This document shows, piece by piece, positions 57,129 through 64,000 of a stretch of 64,000 nt of DNA. Location of the stretch: NCBI GenBank assembly GCA_020631735.1, contig CM036191.1:42481309-42545308 (forward strand), written 5' to 3'. Position numbers and translations under genes: made by a program. Under the pieces are notes generated by a model. It searched no databases. It was not told the origin of the DNA and saw nothing but the letters and a program-made list of their open reading frames with translations. Source of the stretch: Saccharum officinarum (lineage: Eukaryota; Streptophyta; Magnoliopsida; Poales; Poaceae). Position 1 is the stretch's first letter; every line of letters starts with the position of its first letter.

Positions 57129-58031
57129 TCAGTTATAACCCGTGCGTTGCAACGGGATGCGTAACGTGTTGCATGGTGCTCGCATGGTCGTGCCAATAAA
57201 AATGAGCTAGCTATTTTTATTTGACTTAATTGGACTTGGCCTAACCATATATCAATAAATTCCAAGGCAATAAATGCTAGTGCATCCGTGTGTTACGAGA
57301 AAACGTACTCAGTGGTTATTTATTTTTTTGTGTGCCATGTATCTTCTTGATCTAAATAGTATGGCCATCCAGACGATACATACTAGACATATTCAGTATA
57401 AAATAATAATAAACTATATATGCACAAAGGAGCGTGGAATTAAACTACTTCTGTGTATACAGCATACCACCGGCCGTGCCAATACTAAACGGACTTTCCT
57501 GATATGGATACAGCATACCACCAATAGCGAGCAAACCCAAAGCCAATATTATCGTGCCTTGCTATGCCTTGCTACAGCAGCGGCAACCGGCAACAGAAAA
57601 AGCGTATGCTTTTGTATAGAGGCAAGTTCAATGCCTGAGGAGTCCTACATGATTTCGTTTTGGATTTGATTTGATTTGATTTGATTGATGCACGACTCAT
57701 GTTAGGACTCTTGTACATGGCCTTGGTACACCTCTGCACAATTCAAAGCACACGTACCCAACCTTGGTACACCTATCCAAGTTTAAACTGTTATCTACTT
57801 AAAACCAATTAGTACTCTTGTACATGGCAGAGTTGGGGACTAACACATTACATGAGAAAACGAGAAAATAAGACTTTGTATATGTATGTAGAGAGACGTA
57901 TGTTTGTATGGGTGTCGAACTCGGCAAGACTTTTATTTTATCAGACGTTTGAGCAAAAGAAAGGGCCGGACCAAAATTAAGCGGAGAGAAACCAAAAACA
58001 TGAGGTGAGAAATTTTGCCTCTTTATTATTA
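57129..58031 (-). mobile_element. Non-autonomous Helitron 1 of a head-to-tail pair
   Basis: On the minus strand the 3' terminus has the perfect hairpin cccgttgcaacgcacggg, then ttataaCTGA next to T (57,129-57,132). The 5' region (58,031 down to about 57,960) reads aataataaagaggcaaaatt then tctcacctca, as in the other two Helitrons. The extreme 5' TC is missing or blended with the neighbour. No Rep/helicase. The 131-codon frame at 57,274-57,669 has no domain. Confidence 0.65.
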
Positions 58032-59904
58032 CTAATAATAAAAATACCTGTGCGTTGCAACGGGACACTCAATTTATTGAATGGTCTCTTATATGATTTT
58101 TGTCTCGAAATTTATTTAGCCAAAGTGACGTGGGTTTCAATTCGTCTTCAAATCAAATTTGTTTTTCAAACTAACTTGTACGAACATTAAAAAAATTGTA
58201 GATTTATCCATCGACGCGTCATGTATTTTAATTCAAAGCTCATATAACTTTAGACCAAATACTTTTTTAATCAAAAGGTGAGACATCATAGTACCCCTGA
58301 TTTGAAAGAAAAAAGAATACAAACCTATGCTAATTAGACCTAGATTCCCCGGCCGTAGAAATTAAAACAAGAAAACATATATACACAAACATAAAAATAA
58401 TCATTGGAGGGCTTGAACTTGAGGTGAGCGTCGTGAATTCTCCAGTAGCTTCTCTCTCACTCTCTTACATGTGGACCTATGGTCCATGATCTTAGTCCAT
58501 CTCGAGTTTTAAACTGTCCTGTCCTTATCGGCTTCTCCTTTCCCCGTCCCAAGCTGTCCCATGTGCTGCAAGCTTTTCAATTTTTTTTTGCTTATTGACC
58601 AAAACCCGCAGGGGTGGCTAGCTGTGTTGAAGCGGCGCGTGTCGTCCTAGTGTGGCTCACGCAGGGCGGGCAGCGGCGATGCATGTAGGGTGGTCGGCGG
58701 TGGCCAGCTGTTTTGTAGCAGGGTGACCCATCAGCGGCTCGTGCGAGGCAGTGTGGTGTAGCTTGCGCATAGCGGTCGATGGGAAACCAGCTATGCTGGA
58801 GCAGGGCGTCCCAGCACCGGCTCGTGCACGGCGGCTTGGTGCTGCTGGCGCAGGGCGGCCGGTGGTGACTCGGGCACGACGGACGGTGGAGCAAACATGT
58901 CCGTGCGTTGCAATCGAAGAAAAAGTGAGCTACTATGCTTAATGATTATGATGATCATGACAGAAGGTTGCTCTCGATTTTTTACATCATTCCATTGTCA
59001 GGGGTTGCACGGGTGCATACGTGGAGGTAGATTTATTTAGATTGATTTGGATAACAAACTACTCAAGATGTAGTTTCACAGTTTGATTTTTTGGATCATC
59101 GACAAAATCAGGTTATAATAATACAAGTTTTGCTTTTAATCAATATTGCATTAATAACTTGGTGGTGAAAATATTTATTTCTCCATCGTAGTTCTAGAGT
59201 TCAAAGCCTATTTTTTGTGTTGTTTATATTCTTTATTTTTTGTTATTATTCATCTACCTGTTTTATTTTCATGTTCGCATTCAGGTTGTTGGTGGTGAAA
59301 ATATTTTTTCTCCATCAAAGTTCTAGAGTTCAAAGCCTATTTATTGTGTTTTTTTATTCTTTATTTTTTGTTATTATTTATCTACATGTTTCTATTTTCA
59401 CAATCGCATTTAGTTGAATGTGAAAATAACAGAATAAAAACAGGTTTAGTTGAACGTGAGAAAATAAAAAGAATAAAAGCGTACCTGAACCTAATCGGAG
59501 TTTGATGAGTTGTACCACGCCATTACGAGCTTATCGTCGTCATGGACTCTTACTGAACAAAAATTGTGTATTATATATTCACTTTCTAGGAAGCAACCGG
59601 GAAAAAAAAAAGAAATCAGATGTAACTGAACACGGTGGGAACTCGAATAAAAAAGAGAAAGAAATAGAAAAAGAACATCCAAGCAGCGAAAGAAATTTAA
59701 AATCTCGTGGTAGACAGGACTTGGTTCTCCGTTCTTTATGCCCGTTCGTGATATACATGGACTCTACGACAGGATTTATTTGATTAGGATTTACATTCGT
59801 ATCTGTCTAGGTTACCTTAAAAAGACCTACATATGAGGGGCCGGACCAAACCAAAATCAGGAGGTGAGAAATTTTACCTCTTTATTATTAGGTATAAATA
59901 TAGA
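58032..59904 (-). mobile_element. Non-autonomous Helitron 2 of a head-to-tail pair
   Basis: The minus-strand 3' terminus shows cccgttgcaacgcacagg, then tatttttattaTTAG next to T at 58,032. The 5' end TCTATATTTATACC, then taataataaagaggtaaaat and tctcacct, lies at 59,904. Both pair members share 'ggccggaccaaa' about 60 bp inside the 5' end. A further hairpin-like piece (ttgcaacgcacggac) at about 58,893-58,907 suggests more nesting. Confidence 0.6.
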
Positions 59905-60072
59905 TATAAATATAGATATAGATATAGATATAGATAAACTGAACTGAACACCTCATCTAGAGTAGACTAGACATGTCGTATGTACACTAAACACGAACAG
60001 GTTGGAAGCGGAAGTGGGCCTTCCATGCACGGTGATCCGCGTAAGGTCCACATCATCAGAACCCACGCTGTC

Positions 60073-60392
60073 AGCCCGGCCCAGACAAGGTGGAGAAGCC
60101 CAGCCCACACATGGCGCACGCGTGGACCAGCACCGCCTCACTCAGACCGCGGTTTCATCTTGGTCGCCGCCGGCCGCCTGAGGTGGTGGCTGCCCAGCGC
60201 CTGGAACGTCGGGAACCGCCGCCCCCGCCCACATGTATGGCACTCGAACACGTCGTCCTGGCCCGGCCGGCGACGACGGTGCTTGAGTGGTGGCCTGGCG
60301 CCGCCGTGCCGGTAGCTTGACCGGCCTGCACGACAGCGAGAGAAGGACCTCGCATGCTGCTCGTCGTCGTTGGTCCTGTTCTTCTTCTTCAT
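60073..60392 (-). pseudogene. ZAT-type C2H2 zinc-finger gene, degenerate
   Basis: The minus strand encodes DDVFECHTCGRGRRFPTFQALGSH, the first finger of plant EPF/ZAT proteins (F.C..C...F...QALGGH). It has two extra residues between Cys and His, Gly to Ser in the core, and no second His. After a stop (60,140-60,138) and a +1 shift, a second finger begins (VHACAMCGLGFST) and dies at SGPG-stop before its QALGGH. The linker between them is also typical (basic, then PRVHAC). ZAT proteins are transcriptional repressors in stress responses; this copy cannot bind zinc properly and is not expected to work. It lies just beyond the Helitron 2 5' end. Confidence 0.7.
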
Positions 60393-60504
60393 CGTCGCCG
60401 TCTTATTCTTCTGTGTGTTATTCTTATGCTGGAGTATAGGGGTGTCTAGATAGCTTAGCAGCTTAGGGCACGTTTATGACTTCTGGTATGCTAGATATAA
60501 CGTA

Positions 60505-60643
60505 CTCCCTTCATTCTAAGTTATAAGTCGCTTTGATTTTTTATATCAAATTTGTTATATATCTAGACATACATTATATTCAGATACATAGCAAATTCGA
60601 TGTAAAAAAAGTCAAAGTGATTTATAATTTAGAACGGAGTGAG
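60505..60643. mobile_element. Stowaway MITE, 139 bp
   Basis: Ends CTCCCTTCATTCTAAGTTAT and ATAATTTAGAACGGAGTGAG are inverted repeats, extended by gtcgctttgattttt / aaaaagtcaaagtga. TA flanks both ends (60,503-60,504 and 60,644-60,645). Confidence 0.85.
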
Positions 60644-60645
60644 TA

Positions 60646-62621
60646 TTCGGACTAGTAAGAAAAGAACACATGGAAGAATACATTCATCTAACTCTAGCTA
60701 GGTACAACGTCCAAATCAAAGACGACGACTGATCTCACAAACAAGCTAATTAAGCTAAGAGAGAACTGATTGTAACTAATATATGCTGCTAGCATGTGTG
60801 TATTTCTAACGTTCTAGTTATGTTTTTTCTCGAAACCAATTTCCGTTAATAAGAACATAAATATTCTAGTCGTGGTCGTCTTGTGGAATAAATTAGTAAA
60901 TAAAGATAGCTCACGTTCTTATCGCATATCTTTATCTTCGTCCTTTGTCCATAATCGTGGAAACAGCATCGTTTATCACCACATAATATCACGACAAAGG
61001 AAGCTGCTCACAACATGGTTGCCAAGCATACTATTGTTTACTGACCGACATCAATCCCTGAAGTCGTTCCACGGAAACTCACCTACCTTTGCTATGTCTA
61101 CCGATTAACAAATGGGTCCCATCATGTCAGATCAACAGCTAGTAAGCCATCACTGCTGCCTTTCAACGAATTAACTCATAGAAAATAATAGTCGCCTTGT
61201 TGGACTCTTTGGGATTTATTTCAACGAATTAACTCATAGAAAAATAATAGTCGCGTGTTTGGCATAATTATAGATTATTGTAGAAATATATTTCAGATCC
61301 AGATTCCCTTTAGAAAGTTTTTCGAATAAATCAGAGAATCACTTTGTGAAACGTTTCGCTAGCTTGCTAGATTCTATAAATAATTACAGGAAAAAAATAA
61401 TTCATTACTTTTCCCTATGAACTTGGATCCAATCTCATGCATGTTCCGACATATGCATGTTGTGTGTCGTATACTCATGTGCTTTCGTTCGTTCGTTGAC
61501 CTCGGGGGGTCGAGGTCAAGTCAAGCTCGGTATACACATTGCCGAAGGCCTGCAGGCAATGGTGTGCTGACACGTTCCGACACATGCATGGATCATTTGT
61601 TTTTTATCCGAGATTAATTATATTGCTGGTCGGTAGTTTATTATTACCGTGGCACACAGTAGCCAACACAGCCTAGTAATTAGTCGGGGGCTCATCCACT
61701 TCGCTCTTTCTCTCTCTTCTCTCTTTTTTTTCTTCTTTTTCTTCTCGCTTCTCTTTTCTTGTTCCACTTCACCTATGTCCAAAACTCGTAGGAGAGATTT
61801 AAGGAGGCTTCTGGGTAGGGCCCGGCTAAATCCACATAGGAATATATATGTTTCTACAATAGATACAAATACTTTATTGCAAGTAAGTACTCCATATATA
61901 TTTGTTCCTAAGTATAGGACGAACTGGACATCATATGGTTGTTACTAAGTCCATGTACTACAAGTATGATAATAATAATAATAATAAATTATAAGGTTTC
62001 TGTATCAAAGCAAGAGGATTTGATTGCACCCAATCTATGACATTATTCTTTGTATATTTATATATGAACGGATAGATACTAGTTACACAATTGTTTTTAT
62101 AATAAAGATACACCAGCAATTGACAGTTTTTGTTTAGAATGTGTTGCGTGTTAAATATAAGGTTAGGTATACACATATGCTTATGACCAGGACTTGCACC
62201 AAACATGGACATTGATATATAGCGACGTATGACCATATGCTTTGTTTCTTACCCAACTAATAAAGTTCATCACATGCATGACCCAAGAAGTTAAGCCTCG
62301 CTTTAATTTTCCTGCACAAATCTAGCCAAGCCAACAGGCAACAGCCATATGTGTTGGAAAGTTCTACACCCTCTTTTTCCAAAGTTGAATTTTCTCGTAC
62401 TACAACTTGCCAAGAGTCTGGTCCTCAGTAAATGGAAGTTAGCAGACATAGCCACAGTGGACTCTAGACATACAAGTGCATAACCTTGGGGCCGCTTGGA
62501 TTGCTAGTGGAAATGTTTGGTAGCCGCAGCTACTTCAAGCGTGCTTGACCTTGCAACTATCGCTACACATTTTTGGTTGTCTAGTTCGTGAACTAATGAA
62601 CAATAGCTACAAACTTACTTC
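60646..62621. other. No gene seen; pyrimidine tract
   Basis: AT-rich spacer. A CT/T-rich tract lies at 61,703-61,762, and 'ttcaacgaattaactcatag' occurs twice (61,162 and 61,223). Open frames are short and without motifs. Confidence 0.4.
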
Positions 62622-62622
62622 A

Positions 62623-62764
62623 GAGCTTGTTTGGATACCTATGTACCTATCTCAATCTATGTGTCTCAAAGTGGTTTGGTGTGAAATTTAGTTTAAATTC
62701 CACATCAACCACCCTGACACACATGGATTGAGGTCGATTTATATGTATATCCAAACAAGATCTC
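62623..62764. mobile_element. Short MITE (agcttgtttggata ends)
   Basis: The left end gagcttgtttggatacctat and the right end tatatccaaacaagatctc are inverted, and the interior halves are also partly complementary (caatctatgtgtctca / tgacacacatggattg). Length is about 140 bp. Target duplication is unclear; a hAT-type origin is possible. Confidence 0.55.
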
Positions 62765-62922
62765 AGTTGCCCTGCCGTCGCTTTTATTGTTTCTGAGTTT
62801 CTCCAATGTGATTGTTTGAGTGTGTGTGCGCGCACGTGTGACATAAGCTCTTGCTTGCGACGTGTTCATTCTCATCTGTCTGGCGAGCAATATATGTCAT
62901 ATGGGTTGTAAAGTTTTGGCAT

Positions 62923-62925
<3 letters not shown>

Positions 62926-62956
<31 letters not shown>
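62926..62956. repeat. (AG)n microsatellite
   Basis: About 15 uninterrupted AG units. Confidence 0.95.
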
Positions 62957-62960
<4 letters not shown>

Positions 62961-63297
62961 GCGAGACAACCAAAGCATTATTTGTAGTTTATACAATTAG
63001 GCTAGTAAAGTGATTCAAGAATGTGAAAAATGAAATACATATATAGAAGGCAACTACTATATATCTAACACATCCTCGCCCGGGCGACCCAGACCCTAGC
63101 CCACTGCCACCCTATCTCCCCCTCTCCTACCGCGCCGCCACCGGACAATGAAGAAGTTCTGAAGCTTAGTCTATTAACTTTTTTAATCCTTAAGCTCTCT
63201 TTCTTGTTGTTTTTGCTTCTCTATTTTGAGGCTTTGAGCCTAAGAGCTCATGTAAGTTTTGGCTGTGTATATCCCAAGCAAATATAGAGGCTGGATT

Positions 63298-63924
63298 TTA
63301 TATCCTGCCTCGTTTGCCTCCCATTTTTTGTCGAATTTCCTCGTTAATCTTGACGATGGCGAAGAATATCATTCTGTATATCACCGTCATTCCACAAAGG
63401 ATGGCAAGGTTTACCCATTTCGAGTACCCCATCTCCACCTCCAACTTATACTTGAGGACTTGAATGCCACTGATGGTGACATTAGTCTTAATGAGCTGAT
63501 CGCTTGGGAACGACAGTCCCAAGAACTCATTCTTGTAGAGTCCTTGCACCGCATACTTGTGGAAGGAGATGTAGTAGCAAGGATACTTCCATACTGGCTT
63601 TGGGAGATCACTTGGAAGGCGGAAGAAGCCGCCATTGAGCATCATCACCCCTTGAACTCCAGCTCCAATGATGATTCCCATGAGGAAGTCTGGAACAATA
63701 GCAGCGATAATCATCATCATGCTCTCCACTAGAATGCAACATATGCCAAGGACAACGACGAAATAGGTGAAGTGATCTATGCCTTTTGTTAGTCCAGTAA
63801 GGTAGTATAACATTGCGCCGGGTAATACAGCAATGACAGACAGGTATGGAGTAGCTGAGAGGGTATTTGAGATCACAAATTCTGAGACGCCGTAATGGCC
63901 ACTCAGCCTCTCCTTTCTGAAGAC
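63298..63924 (-). CDS. ABCG (WBC) half-transporter, last exon
   Basis: The exon begins after a cttgtgtcag acceptor (63,925 on) and runs 208 codons to TAA. It starts VFRKERLSGHYGV, the motif before the fifth helix of plant ABCG half-transporters, followed by FVISNTLSATPY. Hydrophobic helices lie at about residues 14-43, 48-71, 72-97 and 169-190. An extracellular loop between the last two carries FRLPSDLPKPVWKYPCYYIS and an NVT glycosylation site. This is the C-terminal half of the ABC2 membrane domain; the nucleotide-binding domain and first helices lie beyond the window. Close relatives (ABCG11/ABCG15 group) export cuticle or pollen-wall lipids at the plasma membrane; the exact substrate here is not inferable. 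The open frame upstream of 63,924 is intron. The exon looks intact. Confidence 0.9.
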   Translation of the reverse strand, partial: VFRKERLSGHYGVSEFVISNTLSATPYLSVIAVLPGAMLYYLTGLTKGIDHFTYFVVVLGICCILVESMMMIIAAIVPDFLMGIIIGAGVQGVMMLNGGFFRLPSDLPKPVWKYPCYYISFHKYAVQGLYKNEFLGLSFPSDQLIKTNVTISGIQVLKYKLEVEMGYSKWVNLAILCGMTVIYRMIFFAIVKINEEIRQKMGGKRGRI

Positions 63925-64000
63925 CTGACACAAGGGTGAAAAAGGTGGTATTAAAAATGTGCGCAGACTTGAGGTATTAACAGTAACCAATGTGCCAATA
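63925..64000 (-). other. Intron of the ABCG gene (partial)
   Basis: Pyrimidine-rich sequence ending CAG precedes the last exon; the donor is outside the window. Confidence 0.7.

Noticed and set aside
63925..63990. N-terminal extension of the ABCG frame starting at 63,990
   Set aside because: A clear acceptor (tgtcag) lies at 63,930-63,925, and family similarity starts exactly after it; the upstream frame is intron.

Overview
This is repeat-rich nuclear DNA from a grass, most likely a panicoid (sorghum, sugarcane, Miscanthus or maize relatives). The clues are a cluster of genes for DUF1618, a protein family expanded in grasses; CACTA elements with 'tttgccgagtg' subterminal motifs; Stowaway and Tourist MITEs; a SIRE-type Ty1-copia LTR; and Helitrons ending in a 'cccgttgcaacg' hairpin plus CTAG. 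Nothing bacterial, organellar or CRISPR-like is present. The assignment to Panicoideae is inference.

Layout: 0-3.1 kb is the 3' end of a SIRE-type copia element (3' ORF, polypurine tract, LTR). 3.9-5.85 kb holds a MITE and a CACTA remnant. 5.85-6.9 kb is a broken gene with a ubiquitin-like domain. 8.1-10.84 kb is DUF1618 gene A on the minus strand, for which I propose a second, terminal exon. 11.5-24.4 kb is a graveyard of gypsy, copia and LINE fragments, MITEs, a DUF1618 remnant (16.2-17.8 kb) and a duplicated coding-like fragment (13.4 and 20.6 kb). 24.4-29.2 kb is largely featureless apart from a long-TIR MITE.

29,683-54,383 is the most striking part. A block of 11,973 bp is present twice in direct orientation at a constant offset of 12,728 bp, and I found only two base differences. 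The two copies are separated by a 755-bp segment that is itself a copy of 20,533-21,288. Each block carries an intact DUF1618 exon-1 reading frame (genes C and D), a frameshifted DUF1618 fragment, a 6.7-kb Helitron just upstream of the gene, and a CACTA mini-element that is cut by the breakpoint in copy 1 and intact across copy 2. Short A/T microhomologies at both junctions fit replication template switching (FoSTeS/MMBIR); an assembly error is the main alternative.

54.7-60 kb holds a diverged dispersed repeat and two head-to-tail Helitrons. 60.1-60.4 kb is a dead ZAT-type C2H2 zinc-finger gene. The window ends in the last exon of an ABCG half-transporter gene on the minus strand. Genes likely to be functional are DUF1618 A, C and D (role unknown) and the ABCG transporter; they are neighbours rather than members of one pathway.
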